The notes under the pieces: generated by a model
Database searches by the model: none
The model's input: only the letters and a program-made list of their open reading frames with translations
Told to the model about the DNA's origin: nothing
Assembly: GCF_045207785.1 (NCBI RefSeq)
Contig: NZ_CP108776.1
Location: 868,001-932,000, forward strand
DNA from: Embleya sp045207785
GTDB taxonomy: Bacteria; Actinomycetota; Actinomycetes; Streptomycetales; Streptomycetaceae
DNA length: 64,000 nt
Reading direction: 5' to 3'
In this document: positions 1-9,397 of the stretch, in pieces
Position numbering within the stretch: the first letter of the stretch is position 1
Layout of the letters: every line of letters starts with the position of its first letter
Program-made: the position numbers and the translations under genes

Positions 1-38
1 CCCACCACCAGCGTCGGCCCACCCACCACGGAGACCGC

Positions 39-1700
39 ATGTCCCCCGGCCCCAAATCCCTCGCCACCATCGCCCAACGTGCCAAGGACGGCATCGGCAA
101 CACCCGCTCACGCGCCCACCGCATCCACCACCACACCCGCGACACCTTCTCGCCGATCCTCACCCTCAGCCGCGGCCTCAACAGGCAGATCGCCTGGTCC
201 CGCGGCTGGTGGAAGACCGCCTCGACCGACAAGCGCAAAGCCGCCGCCGCCGGGGCCGCCGCCTGCCTGCTCGCCCTCTACTACCTTCCCTACGCGCCCT
301 TCGTCGCCCTGCTGCTCGTGATGGCCGGCGCCGCCTGGCTCGGCCACGCGGAGAAACCCCCCGCCCCCGACCCCGGACCCGACCACACCGAAGTCAAGCT
401 CCAGTCCGTCTACAACGGCCTCGTCCCCTACCTCGCCGACGACCACGACCCCGCCCGGCTCTTCCGCCCCGGCGGCCCGTACAAGAACGCCTTCCAACAC
501 TGGGAATTCGACGGCGACAAGATCACCCGCCTCGAACTCACGTACAGCCCCTACTTCACCGACGACGACCCCGGCGCCCGCGCCCGGATCGAACGCGCCC
601 TCCAGGCCAAGATCGGCCGCAGCCGCGAATACCTCTACGCGTGGGACACCGAGAACAACCAACTCACCCTCGCCGCACTGCCCCCGCTCCCGCCCGCCGT
701 CCCCGCCCAGCAATACGTCACCGCACCCTGCGAGATCCTCCTCGGCATCACCGACGCCACCAGCACCAACCGGCTGACCCCCATCCGCATCGACGGCACC
801 ACACAGCAGCTCCCACCGGTCATCTGGCGCACCGGCAACCGCACCACCGACCCGCACCTGCTCGTCGTCGCCGCCCCCGGCGCGGGCAAATCCAACCTGC
901 TGCGCACCATCGCCCTCCAGGCCGCCCGCGACGGCGACATCGTCGTCATCGACGGCAGCGGCTCCGGCGACTACGCCTGCCTCGCCGGCCGCAAGCACAT
1001 CCTCCGCGTCGAAACCGGCTACAACGGCGCCCTCGAAACGCTCACCTGGCTCCGGCACGAGACCGAACGCCGCATCGCCGCAGTCACCCACGCCAAGCAG
1101 CACGGCACCCCCGTTCCCGACAACGCCCGCCGCCCCCTGTGGGTGATCCTCGACGAGATCACCGAACTCACCGACCTCGCCACCGGCCAGGGCAGCACCG
1201 ACCCCCAGGAACTGCTCGACCTGCCACTGCGCCTGGGCCGCGCCACCCACATCGGCATCATCACCAGCGCCCGGCCCACCCACCTCGACCGGCTGCGCCC
1301 CGCCCTGATCGCCGACACCCACACCCGCGTCACCCTGGGCCCGCTCGACCCGGAGACCATCCACACCGTCCTGGGCACCGCCTCCGGCGTCTCCGGCGGC
1401 GACGCCATGCCCGTGGGCCGGGGCTACGTCCGGATCGGCAACAGCCCCGTCGCCCGCATCCAGATCCCGCACACCCCCGACCCGCTCGAAGAGGACACCC
1501 CCGAAGCCGACCGCAAACGCGTCCTCACCCTGCTCCCCCGCCTCGCCGGCAGCCCGGAGCACAACCCGGTCCCACTCGACAAGAAGCCCGCTGCGGAACC
1601 CTTCACGGGGCCGGCGACAGGACCCGCGACGGGACCCGCGATCAACCCCGTACCGGAGCCCGCGCTGGAGCCCCGACGGGAACCCGAGCCGAGCGCCTGA
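39..1700 (+). CDS. FtsK/SpoIIIE-type membrane-anchored DNA translocase (SffA-like)
   Basis: A 553-residue protein with a hydrophobic stretch at about residues 68-102 (one or two membrane segments) followed by a cytoplasmic FtsK/SpoIIIE ATPase core. The Walker A motif is GAGKS at 281-285 and a Walker B-like VILDE ends at D372-E373. It is much shorter than a classical FtsK and lacks the four-helix membrane domain and a recognisable gamma domain. The tail from about residue 520 is Pro/Glu-rich with a GPAT repeat. Streptomyces carries such a stand-alone FtsK-like protein (SffA, partner SmeA, sporulation septation and DNA segregation) not far from rbpA. The position here, about 3 kb before rbpA, fits that, but the identity with SffA is inferred. 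A partner gene would lie off the left edge. A hairpin terminator follows. Confidence 0.82.
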   Translation: MSPGPKSLATIAQRAKDGIGNTRSRAHRIHHHTRDTFSPILTLSRGLNRQIAWSRGWWKTASTDKRKAAAAGAAACLLALYYLPYAPFVALLLVMAGAAWLGHAEKPPAPDPGPDHTEVKLQSVYNGLVPYLADDHDPARLFRPGGPYKNAFQHWEFDGDKITRLELTYSPYFTDDDPGARARIERALQAKIGRSREYLYAWDTENNQLTLAALPPLPPAVPAQQYVTAPCEILLGITDATSTNRLTPIRIDGTTQQLPPVIWRTGNRTTDPHLLVVAAPGAGKSNLLRTIALQAARDGDIVVIDGSGSGDYACLAGRKHILRVETGYNGALETLTWLRHETERRIAAVTHAKQHGTPVPDNARRPLWVILDEITELTDLATGQGSTDPQELLDLPLRLGRATHIGIITSARPTHLDRLRPALIADTHTRVTLGPLDPETIHTVLGTASGVSGGDAMPVGRGYVRIGNSPVARIQIPHTPDPLEEDTPEADRKRVLTLLPRLAGSPEHNPVPLDKKPAAEPFTGPATGPATGPAINPVPEPALEPRREPEPSA

Positions 1701-1751
1701 ACACCCCGCACCACCCCTGACCCGACACCCCGACACCCAGACACCCCGAAC

Positions 1752-1783
1752 AGGCCCCCCGAGCCACCGAGCCCGGGGGGCCT
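1752..1783 (+). terminator. GC hairpin terminator after the FtsK-like gene
   Basis: A perfect 10-bp stem (AGGCCCCCCG at 1752-1761 with CGGGGGGCCT at 1774-1783) and a 12-nt loop, 52 bases past the stop. There is no U-tract, as is usual in streptomycetes. Confidence 0.75.
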
Positions 1784-1887
1784 ACGCGCACGCCCACCAC
1801 GCCACCAAATACGCAAAACGCACCACTGCGCCCCCACCACCGCGACATGATGGTGACCCGCACCCCCACGGAGGACGTGGCCGCCCA

Positions 1888-4407
1888 GTGTTCGACCTCG
1901 CCAACTTCACCGTCAGCGACATGGTCGTGTGCAGCTCCGAACTGCGCCAAGTCACCGCCGACTCACCGACCATGGAGGACGCGGCCCGCGCGATCGTGCA
2001 GCACCTGCGCGCCACCTTCCGCGACCCGCACACCGGCCGACCCCAACTCGTCCTCACCCGGCTCTTCCAGACCATGCCCTGGCGCAACCTCACCCCCGAC
2101 CTCGAGGAACGCGCCCTCCACCGCCAACCCGACCTCGTCCCGCACCCCGACCTCCGCTGCCTCACCCTCCTGGCCACCACCGGCGACCACCCCGACTGGT
2201 GCGACCGCACCCGCTCCCGCCACCACCAGATCGCCGCCTTCCCCAGCGCCGAGGCCGTCCGCCGCGCCCCGATGATCAGCGCGATGCTCGACCAACTCGG
2301 CGTCACCCCCGAACAGATCGTCGCCGGCCCGCTCCCCACCGACAACGACTGGGACCGCCACGACATCCACCACATCCCCGACGCCCTCACCAGCGGCGCC
2401 GTCCCCGACAAGGACTTCATCCGGGACAACGGCATAAAGTCCGTCGTCGGCTACGCCGGCAACCTCCCCGACGGCGAACTGTTCACCGTCCTGATGTTCA
2501 CCCGCGTGCACGTCCCGGCCCGGATCGCCGAACTCTTCCGCACCGTCGCCGTCTCCACCCGGCTGGCTCTCCTCCCGCTCAACACCGCACCCCTGTTCGC
2601 CGGCGGACCCACTCCGCACATCCCCACCACCCACGTCGCCGCCGCCCGCCTCGACGCCCTCGAACAACTCCTCGCCGCACACGAGGGCACCACCGCCCAA
2701 CAGGCCCTCGCCGCCGAGGACGCCCGCGACCGCGTGCGCTCCCAACAGGAGCAACTCGCCCACAAGCAACGCCGCCTCGACCAGGAGACCCGGATCGTCG
2801 AAACCCTCTACAGCGTCGGCCAACAACTCACCCGCGAACTCAACCTCGAACGCCTGGTCCAAACCGCCACCGACGCCGCCACCTCGGTGATCGCCGCCGA
2901 ACACGGCATCTTCCGCTACATCGACTACGACACCGGCGGCGTCGCCGGCACCCGCTACGCCGTCACCAGCCCCGACCCCACCCTCATCGACCGCCTCCCC
3001 AGGCCACGCCCGGTCAGCGCCGCCCGCACCCGCCCCAAGACCACCTGCGCCCCACCCTCCACCGTCCGCCGCGGCGACCTCACCGAAGACCCCGCCGCCG
3101 CCCACCTGTTGCCCTATGCGATCACCGCCGACGGCCATCCCCCCGTCCGCAGCCTGCTGACCATTCCGGTCACCACCGCGACCGGCGAGGACCTCGGCGC
3201 GTTCTCCTTCTGCCACACCAAGGCCGACGTCTTCACCGAACGCGACGAGCAACTCGCCCTCGGCATCGCCTCCCAGGCCGCCACCGCGATCGAGAACGCC
3301 CGCCTGTTCCGCAGCGTCCGCGACACCGCCGTCGAGCTCCAGCGCAGCCTGCTCCCCCAGGTCCCACCCGACCTCGACGAGCTCAACATCGCCTTCCGCT
3401 ACCTGCCCGGCGCCAAGGGCCAACAGGTCGGCGGCGACTGGTTCGACGTCATCCCGCTGTCCGCCGGCCGGATCGCCCTCGTCGTCGGCGACGTGATGGG
3501 CCGCGGCCTCCAGGCCGCCGCCGTCATGGGCCAACTCCGCACCGCCGTCCGGGCGTACGCCGTGATGGACCTGCCGCCCGCCCAGGTGATGCGCCACCTC
3601 AACCGGCTGGTCACCGGGCTCGGCGGCGAGGACCAGATCATCACGTGCGTCTACGCCGTGTACGACCCCGGCGACGCCACCATCCACTGGTCCAACGCCG
3701 GCCACCTGCCGCCCGCCCTGATCGGCGCCGACGGCAAGGTCGAGCTGCTCGAGGACGACCTCGGCGTCCCCCTCGGCCTGGACGGCACCACCTTCGAGGA
3801 CGCCTACGTCGGCTTCGACACCGGCGACCAGCTCCTGCTGTACACCGACGGCCTGGTCGAATCGCACAACGCGTCGCTCACCGATCGCCTACAGGAACTG
3901 ACCAAGCACATCGACAGCACCACCGGCGGCGCCTACAACGTCGCCGACGTCGCCGACCTGCTCGCCAAGACCATGCTCACCGGCCAGGAGCCCGACGACG
4001 TCGCGCTCCTGCTCGTCCGGGCCCGGCACAGCGTCGAACGCACCGCCAACCTCGACCTGCCACCCACCCCGCGCTCCGCGCGCGAGGCCCGCGACTTCGT
4101 CCGCGCGACCCTGGGCCGCTGGGGACTCGCCGACCACAACGACACGCTCTGCTCGGTCGTCACCGAGCTCGTCGCCAACGCGGCCGAGCACGCCCGCACC
4201 CCGATGGAACTGCGCCTGCGGCACCACCCGGGCCGGCTGATCGTCGAGGTCGTCGACCACGACGGCAGGCTCCCCAAGGAGATCGCCTCCCCCGGCCACG
4301 ACGAGCGCCATCGCGGCCTGTGCATCGTCGCCGGCCTCACCACCGACTGGGGAGTGCGCCCCACCGACACCGGGAAAATCGTCTGGGCCGAGGTCCGGGA
4401 CCGCTGA
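1888..4407 (+). CDS. GAF-PP2C (SpoIIE/RsbU-type) phosphatase with C-terminal HATPase domain
   Basis: An 839-residue cytoplasmic signalling protein. Residues 1-250 form an unrecognised sensor region. About 262-305 is a predicted coiled coil rich in Arg/Gln/Glu. About 315-475 is a GAF domain. About 500-710 is a PP2C-type phosphatase with GGDWFD from residue 515 and GDVMGRG around D535, the metal-binding positions. About 720-839 is a GHKL/HATPase domain of the anti-sigma-factor type with N-box residues E760 and N764. Such proteins dephosphorylate STAS anti-anti-sigma factors and can themselves act as anti-sigma kinases, so one polypeptide may carry both opposing activities. The GTG start is chosen for the GGAGG at 1870-1874; an ATG at 1921 is an alternative. 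No STAS or sigma gene is adjacent, so the partner is unknown. Confidence 0.85.
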   Translation: MFDLANFTVSDMVVCSSELRQVTADSPTMEDAARAIVQHLRATFRDPHTGRPQLVLTRLFQTMPWRNLTPDLEERALHRQPDLVPHPDLRCLTLLATTGDHPDWCDRTRSRHHQIAAFPSAEAVRRAPMISAMLDQLGVTPEQIVAGPLPTDNDWDRHDIHHIPDALTSGAVPDKDFIRDNGIKSVVGYAGNLPDGELFTVLMFTRVHVPARIAELFRTVAVSTRLALLPLNTAPLFAGGPTPHIPTTHVAAARLDALEQLLAAHEGTTAQQALAAEDARDRVRSQQEQLAHKQRRLDQETRIVETLYSVGQQLTRELNLERLVQTATDAATSVIAAEHGIFRYIDYDTGGVAGTRYAVTSPDPTLIDRLPRPRPVSAARTRPKTTCAPPSTVRRGDLTEDPAAAHLLPYAITADGHPPVRSLLTIPVTTATGEDLGAFSFCHTKADVFTERDEQLALGIASQAATAIENARLFRSVRDTAVELQRSLLPQVPPDLDELNIAFRYLPGAKGQQVGGDWFDVIPLSAGRIALVVGDVMGRGLQAAAVMGQLRTAVRAYAVMDLPPAQVMRHLNRLVTGLGGEDQIITCVYAVYDPGDATIHWSNAGHLPPALIGADGKVELLEDDLGVPLGLDGTTFEDAYVGFDTGDQLLLYTDGLVESHNASLTDRLQELTKHIDSTTGGAYNVADVADLLAKTMLTGQEPDDVALLLVRARHSVERTANLDLPPTPRSAREARDFVRATLGRWGLADHNDTLCSVVTELVANAAEHARTPMELRLRHHPGRLIVEVVDHDGRLPKEIASPGHDERHRGLCIVAGLTTDWGVRPTDTGKIVWAEVRDR

Positions 4408-4511
4408 CACCATCCGCGAGCGGCGGTCGATTCGAGCACCGGGTTCACCCGCTGCGGCGTTCGGTTTTGCTGTGCGTGGTGACGGATGTCGCTCCGGGCC
4501 AGTTATCGGCA

Positions 4512-4590
4512 AGAAAGTGATCGAACGGGCGAGTTTTATGTCACTTTCTCCCAACGATGTGATGAATCACCCGAATTCGGGTAGCTACCC
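4512..4590. promoter_or_regulatory. cluster of palindromes upstream of rbpA
   Basis: An AT-richer patch holds four symmetric elements in a row. They are a 9-bp hairpin (AGAAAGTGA 4512-4520 with TCACTTTCT 4541-4549), GTGATGAATCAC (4559-4570), CCCGAATTCGGG (4570-4581) and GGGTAGCTACCC (4579-4590). The first could terminate the upstream phosphatase transcript. The last three abut or overlap and look more like protein-binding sites or a small structured leader. No known regulator motif is recognised. Confidence 0.45.
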
Positions 4591-4632
4591 ACCGTTACGG
4601 ACCTCCGGTCGTTCCCACCGGCCCCTCGGTCG

Positions 4633-4658
4633 GGAATCTTCGAGGCCCGTCACGCGTT
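4633..4658 (+). promoter_or_regulatory. sigma-R promoter of rbpA
   Basis: GGAAT at 4633-4637 is separated by exactly 18 nt from GTT at 4656-4658, matching the SigR (thiol-oxidative stress ECF sigma) consensus GGAAT-N18-GTT. The rbpA ATG lies 63 nt further on. In S. coelicolor rbpA is a known SigR target, which supports the assignment. Confidence 0.8.
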
Positions 4659-4720
4659 CTGCCATCGGACGAGACAGCAAGACCTGTCGATGTGGGTTGA
4701 CAAGCCAGGAGGCACGATTC

Positions 4721-5095
4721 ATGAGTGAGCGAGCTCTCCGCGGCACACGCCTTGGCGCCACCAGCTACGAGACCGATCGCGGTATCGATCTGGCGCCGCG
4801 TCGCACCGTGGAATACGACTGCCCCCGTGGGCACCGCTTCGAGATGCCGTTCTCCGTCGAGGCGGAGATCCCCTCGGTGTGGGAGTGCCGCAACTGCGGT
4901 GCCGTCGCGCAGTTGGTGGACGGCGCACCGCCGGAGGAAAAGAAGAACAAGGCGACACGCACGCACTGGGACATGCTCATGGAGCGTCGTACCCGTGAGG
5001 AGCTGGAAGAGGTGCTCGCCGAGCGTCTCGCCGTGCTGCGGTCGGGTGGGATCAACCTCCACCACGACCCGCGCAACAACCGCAAGAGCGCCTGA
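4721..5095 (+). CDS. rbpA: RNA polymerase-binding protein RbpA
   Basis: A 124-residue actinobacterial RNA polymerase accessory factor that binds the principal sigma factor and the core enzyme and stabilises the open complex. The zinc ligands known from the Streptomyces protein are at the same positions here: C34, H38, C56 and C59. The C-terminal half (about 73-113) is the sigma-interacting helix region with an acidic/basic pattern. AGGAGG at 4707-4712 fixes the ATG. The gene is monocistronic: a sigma-R promoter lies upstream, and a large two-way terminator separates it from convergent fxsA. Length and motifs match the family. Confidence 0.97.
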   Translation: MSERALRGTRLGATSYETDRGIDLAPRRTVEYDCPRGHRFEMPFSVEAEIPSVWECRNCGAVAQLVDGAPPEEKKNKATRTHWDMLMERRTREELEEVLAERLAVLRSGGINLHHDPRNNRKSA

Positions 5096-5152
5096 GCGAA
5101 CACCGTGCCCGCCCGCTCCGGGCGCGCGCGGATCCCGTCGACAGGTAGCACC

Positions 5153-5200
5153 GACGCCCGGGGCGCCGACGACCGTCATGGTCGTGGCGCCCCGGGCGTC
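5153..5200. terminator. bidirectional terminator between rbpA and fxsA
   Basis: A perfect 15-bp outer stem (5153-5167 with 5186-5200) continues into an inner stem ACGACC/GGTCGT (5169-5174 with 5180-5185). It lies between two convergent genes and can serve both. Confidence 0.85.
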
Positions 5201-5227
5201 GTTGTGTCGCGGTACCGGTCCGATCCG

Positions 5228-5788
5228 TCAGGGCAGCTGACGCGGCGGGGGCGGCGGATCGTCGTCACGGCGCTCGTCCGGGTCGATCACCTCGCCCCGC
5301 ACGATCTTGCCGTCGGGGCGATGGATCCGGATGTCCTGCACCATGCCCCCCAGCTTCGGACTGGCGGCGACCTTCGCGGCCACCACCGTGCCGATCAGGC
5401 GCCGGATCAGCGGCCGGGTGAACGGCAGCACGCACAGCAGCCCCAGCGCGTCGGAGATGAACCCGGGGATCATCAGCAGGATGCCGCCGAGGATGACCAC
5501 GCCCGCGTCGGCCGCGGCCCTGGTCGCCTCCTGGGCCTGGGCCGCAACCGCGGCCGGGTCGCCCTGGCCCTCGCGCTGCGCCCGCTCGCCGATGGCGCGC
5601 AGGCGGTTGAGTACGCGGCGCCCCTCGTACCGGATCACCAGCCCGCCCAGGACGAAGCCGGCCAGGATCAGCAGGAACGTCTTGCCCGCCCCGATGGCGC
5701 TGCCGACCAGGCTGATCACGTAGATCTCGGCCAGCGGCAGGGCGACGATCGGCAGGAGCTTGACCGTTCGGCGCAGCGGGGTGTTCAC
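5228..5788 (-). CDS. fxsA: FxsA family membrane protein
   Basis: A 186-residue protein with an FxsA domain over about residues 10-130. It has an N-terminal hydrophobic segment (about 10-30), a second one at 35-55, and the conserved LLMIPGFISD motif at about 106-115 followed by a short amphipathic region. The C-terminal 40 residues are charged and proline-rich. FxsA is named from E. coli, where it affects exclusion of phage T7 by F plasmids. Its function in actinomycetes is unknown. It stands 4 bases downstream of ppm1 on the same strand, so it probably belongs to the lnt-ppm1-fxsA transcript. Confidence 0.88.
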   Translation of the reverse strand: MNTPLRRTVKLLPIVALPLAEIYVISLVGSAIGAGKTFLLILAGFVLGGLVIRYEGRRVLNRLRAIGERAQREGQGDPAAVAAQAQEATRAAADAGVVILGGILLMIPGFISDALGLLCVLPFTRPLIRRLIGTVVAAKVAASPKLGGMVQDIRIHRPDGKIVRGEVIDPDERRDDDPPPPPRQLP

Positions 5789-5792
5789 GGGA

Positions 5793-6674
5793 TCACGTCC
5801 TCGGCGGGGTGGTACCGGTGGTGCCGGCAGAGCTGTCGATGCCGGTGTGGCCGACGGCGGCGTGCTCGGGCTCGGCGGGGGTGTCGTCGGCGTGCGCCGG
5901 GCCGCTCTCGTCCGGGTTCTCGTCGCGGTACTTGCCCACTCGGCGGCCGACGCCCCACGCGGTGACGCGCCACAGGGCCTCGGTGACGATGGAGTTGCTC
6001 ATCTTGCTGTTGCCGCGTTCGCGTTCGACGAAGGTGATGGGGACTTCGAGGACGCGGTAGCCCTTGCGGATGGCGCGCCAGGCCAGGTCGACCTGGAAGC
6101 AGTAGCCCTGGGAGGCGACCTCGTCGAGGCCGATGCCGAGCAGGGTCTCCTTGCGGAAGGCGCGGTAGCCGCCGGTGACGTCGTGGATGTCGACGCCGAG
6201 CATCAGGCGGGAGTACGTGCTGCCGCCCTTGGAGATCAGCTTGCGGTGGCCGGGCCAGTTGACCACGCCGCCGCCGGGAACCCAGCGCGAGCCGAGTACG
6301 AGGTCGGCGTCGCGGGTGGCCTCCAGCAGCCTCGGGAGCTGCTCGGGCTGGTGCGAGCCGTCGGCGTCCATCTCGACGAGGATGTCGTAGCCGTGGTCGA
6401 TGCCCCAGCGGAAGCCGGCCAGGTACGCGGCGCCGAGGCCTTCCTTGGCCGTGCGGTGCATGACCTGCACGTGCGGGTCGTGCTCGGCGAGCGTGTCGGC
6501 GATGTCGCCGGTGCCGTCGGGGCTGTTGTCGTCCGCGATGAGGACGTCGACGTCGGGGACGGCTGCCCTCAGTCGCGCGACGATCGGCTCGATGTTCTCC
6601 GATTCGTTGTAGGTGGGGATGATGACGAGCACCTTGCCGAGGTCGGCGAAGCTGGTCTGCTCGCTGTCGGTCAC
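5793..6674 (-). CDS. ppm1: polyprenol-phosphate mannosyltransferase (Ppm1)
   Basis: A 293-residue GT2-family enzyme that transfers mannose from GDP-mannose to polyprenyl phosphate for protein O-glycosylation and other extracytoplasmic mannosylation. The nucleotide-binding DDNSPDGT starts at D48 and the metal-binding DAD is at 103-105. There are no membrane helices, so this is the separate catalytic domain; in mycobacteria it is associated with an Lnt-like protein. The start is a GTG overlapping the lnt stop (GTGA), with AAGGAG five bases upstream, so translation is coupled. The last 45 residues are acidic and variable. The open frame continues far upstream without homology, which is why the internal GTG is used. 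Confidence 0.93.
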   Translation of the reverse strand: MTDSEQTSFADLGKVLVIIPTYNESENIEPIVARLRAAVPDVDVLIADDNSPDGTGDIADTLAEHDPHVQVMHRTAKEGLGAAYLAGFRWGIDHGYDILVEMDADGSHQPEQLPRLLEATRDADLVLGSRWVPGGGVVNWPGHRKLISKGGSTYSRLMLGVDIHDVTGGYRAFRKETLLGIGLDEVASQGYCFQVDLAWRAIRKGYRVLEVPITFVERERGNSKMSNSIVTEALWRVTAWGVGRRVGKYRDENPDESGPAHADDTPAEPEHAAVGHTGIDSSAGTTGTTPPRT

Positions 6675-8509
6675 ATCATCTCCTTGATGGCGTTGGCATC
6701 GGCGAAGCTGCCGGTGCCGGCGTCTTTGGCGGTCGGCTGGTTGCCGGGGGTGGTCGTGGCGGCCTCGCGGCGACGGCGGAGGATGCCGTAGGCGCAGGCC
6801 AGGAGTCCGACGATAGCCAGGATCCACTCGGGAGCCGAACCGAGTCGGGTGGCCAGGGTGCGGTCGTCGCGCAGCGGCACGTTCATGACCAGCGTGTCCG
6901 CCGTGAATTCGCGGGTGCGTTCGACGACTTTTCCACCCGGCATGACGATCGCGCTGATGCCGGAGGTGGCGGCGATCAGCACGGCGCGGCCGTGTTCGAC
7001 GGCGCGCAGCCGGGACATAGCGAGCTGTTGCTCGGGTTGTCCGCTGCGGCCGTACGTGGCGTTGTTGGTTTGTACGACCAGTACGCGCCCGCCGTGGGTG
7101 ACCGCTTCGCGGGTGACGTTGTCGTAGGCGATCTCGAAGCAGATCACGTCGCCGATGCGGGCGGGGCCCAGTTGCAGGACGCCGACGGTCTTGCCCGGGT
7201 AGAAGTCGCGGGGGACGCGTTCGAGCCGGCTGATGAACTTGGTGAGCAGGTCCCGCATCGGGATGTACTCGCCGAACGGCACCGGGTGGCGCTTGGTGTA
7301 GGAGGCGCCGGGCCCGGTGACGGGGTCCCAGACGATGCCCTGGTTCTGGATGTGGGTGGCGTCGGGGCCCGCGACCAGGACGCCGGTCAGGACGGGCACG
7401 CCGATGTCCTTGACCGCGCCGTCGATGAGGGCGTAGGCGTCGCGTTCCTCGAACGGGTTGAGGTCGGAGGAGTTCTCCGGCCAGATCACCAGTTCGGGCT
7501 TCTCGACCCGGCCCGCGCGGACGTCGGCGGCCAGCTTGTGGGTGGCCTTGACGTGGTTGTCCAGGACGGCGCGGCGTTGGCCGAGGAAGTCCAGGCCGGT
7601 GCGCGGCACGTTGCCCTGGACGACGGCGATGGTCGCGGTGTCGGGGCCGGCGGCGTCGCCCTTGGTGGGGATGGGGACGGCGTAGGCGCTCGCGGGGATG
7701 GCGACCGCGAGGGCGATCGCACCGAGGGCCGTCGGCAGCGTGGCGCGGCGGCCGGCGCGGGCGGTGCGGGCTTCGCCGGTCGCGGATGCGGCGCCGGGGC
7801 CGTAGGCGCCGTACAGGCGCAGCGCGGCCCACGCGATCAGCGCGCCGGAGAGGGCGACGGCGAAGGTGACGGCGGGGGCGCCGCCGAGCGCCGCGAGCGG
7901 CGTGAAGGGCGTCGCGGTGTTGGCGAAGGCCAGGCGTCCCCAGGGGAAGCCGCCGAAGGGGATGCGGTCGCGGATGAGTTCCTCGGCGACCCACAGGCAG
8001 GCGGTCCACAGCGGCCACAGCCGCAGCCGGCCGATCAGGGTGAGCGCGGCGGCGAGGGCGGCGATGTACAGGGCCTGGACGACGGACAGCACGATCCAGG
8101 CGTCGGGGCCGACCACGCGGAGCCACTTGAGCAGCCACAGCATGAACGGAAGGCCGAAGAGCAGGCCGTAGCCGAAGCCGGTGCGGGTGCGCCGGCCGTG
8201 CACGGCGATGCTCAGCGCGGTGACGCCGACGACGCTCAGCGGCCAGATGTCGTACGGCGGGAAGGCGAGCGCCAGCAGGACGCCGGCGATCAGCGCGGTC
8301 AGCGGGCGGGCCGGGCGCCGGTACACGCTCACGGCGGTCGCGCGCGTGCGCCTGAAGCGGCGGCGGGCGGACGCGGGCTCGCGCGTGGGTCCGGACGCGG
8401 GCGCGGGCGCGGGATCGGACGCGGGCGCGGGTTCCGGGGGTGAGGTTCCCTCGGGTGCTGTGGCGCTGTCGTGCTGCGGCACCGTGGGGCCCCCTCGCTG
8501 GGTCGTCAT
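6671..8509 (-). CDS. lnt: apolipoprotein N-acyltransferase
   Basis: A 612-residue membrane enzyme that N-acylates the lipid-modified cysteine of lipoproteins. After a Pro/Ala-rich cytoplasmic tail of about 60 residues come roughly six membrane helices (about 70-290) and then the external nitrilase domain (about 290-540). A C-terminal helix at about 555-575 closes it. The catalytic triad is visible: E345 in WPENSS, K406 in TKRHPVPFG and C457 in ICFEIAY, with spacing close to the E. coli enzyme. It overlaps ppm1 by four bases; in mycobacteria the two activities are fused or interacting, so the pairing is functional. The N-terminal low-complexity tail is unusual but typical of actinomycetes. Confidence 0.93.
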   Translation of the reverse strand: MTTQRGGPTVPQHDSATAPEGTSPPEPAPASDPAPAPASGPTREPASARRRFRRTRATAVSVYRRPARPLTALIAGVLLALAFPPYDIWPLSVVGVTALSIAVHGRRTRTGFGYGLLFGLPFMLWLLKWLRVVGPDAWIVLSVVQALYIAALAAALTLIGRLRLWPLWTACLWVAEELIRDRIPFGGFPWGRLAFANTATPFTPLAALGGAPAVTFAVALSGALIAWAALRLYGAYGPGAASATGEARTARAGRRATLPTALGAIALAVAIPASAYAVPIPTKGDAAGPDTATIAVVQGNVPRTGLDFLGQRRAVLDNHVKATHKLAADVRAGRVEKPELVIWPENSSDLNPFEERDAYALIDGAVKDIGVPVLTGVLVAGPDATHIQNQGIVWDPVTGPGASYTKRHPVPFGEYIPMRDLLTKFISRLERVPRDFYPGKTVGVLQLGPARIGDVICFEIAYDNVTREAVTHGGRVLVVQTNNATYGRSGQPEQQLAMSRLRAVEHGRAVLIAATSGISAIVMPGGKVVERTREFTADTLVMNVPLRDDRTLATRLGSAPEWILAIVGLLACAYGILRRRREAATTTPGNQPTAKDAGTGSFADANAIKEMM

Positions 8510-9397
8510 GGGTCGCTGCTGCCGGTTTCGGCGCGGGGTTGCGCCGGTCGGGTGATGCAGTGACGTTACAACGTTCGAGGTGGATGTTCGGTTTCGGCTC
8601 CGGGTGGGCTGCGGGGTGATGGCAGCGGGAGCACGGTCGCCCTTCGGGCCGACCCCGGACCGGCTGGCTGTCGGTTGCGGTGGTCGTTGTCTACTGGGCG
8701 ACCGGGCTCTGCCGCGGTCTCACCTTCCGGCGCGGGGTGTGCTCGCGTCCGGCGGGGCGGCTGCACGGGTGCCGCTCTGCCGTTCGTGGCCGCGTGGGGC
8801 GGCCTCCCGGCGCGTGTCACGCCGGTTCCGGACCTGGCGCCCGGTGGCTGTGCCACCTGTGGCCCGGAGGCGTGCGCGTGCTCGGGGAGGGTGTTCTCCT
8901 GCCGGTCGTCCTGCGGTGGACTGGGTCGAACGTACTGGTCGGGACGGGCGCGGTGTCAACATCGCGCTGACCTGCGTGGATGCGGTAAGTGTGCAGGTCA
9001 GGGCATGGGGTGGTGCACCGCGGGTGTGGGTGGTGTACGCCCGCCGGGTGGCGCAATCGTTCCCCTAATGGGTCGCGGTGGGGCTTCCGCGCGGAATGGG
9101 CACGGCACTCGCGGCGAGATCCCGGGGGCCGGGCCGGGTGCCGAGCGATCGGGACGTCGGCGGTCGGCAGGCGGATTCGGCGTGTCGTGGTTGCCTGTTC
9201 CCAGGATGTTGTACACGGAGCGGGGCGTGGTGCGCGAGTGCGGTGTGGCCGTTCCCCGTGGGGAACTCCCCCGGACGGCACGGGATTACGCCGTTGGGGT
9301 GTCCATCCGATGACCATCGGACGGGCGAACGTCCATCCTCTGGCGTCGATCCGCGGCGGTCGTCCCGTGAACGTCCTCCGGCCGGGGCCTGGCGTCC
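8510..9397. other. 888-bp gap without a supportable gene
   Basis: Open frames here are Arg/Gly/Pro-rich, have no plausible start context and match nothing recognised. Two short palindromes are present, GTTCCCCGTGGGGAAC (9251-9266) and an 18-bp element around CCGATG/CATCGG (9307-9322). It may contain promoters for lnt, a decayed gene or a small RNA; nothing decides between these. Confidence 0.5.

Noticed and set aside
8575..9313. Several plus-strand open frames in the 888-bp gap
   Set aside because: No ribosome site, biased composition and no recognisable domain.
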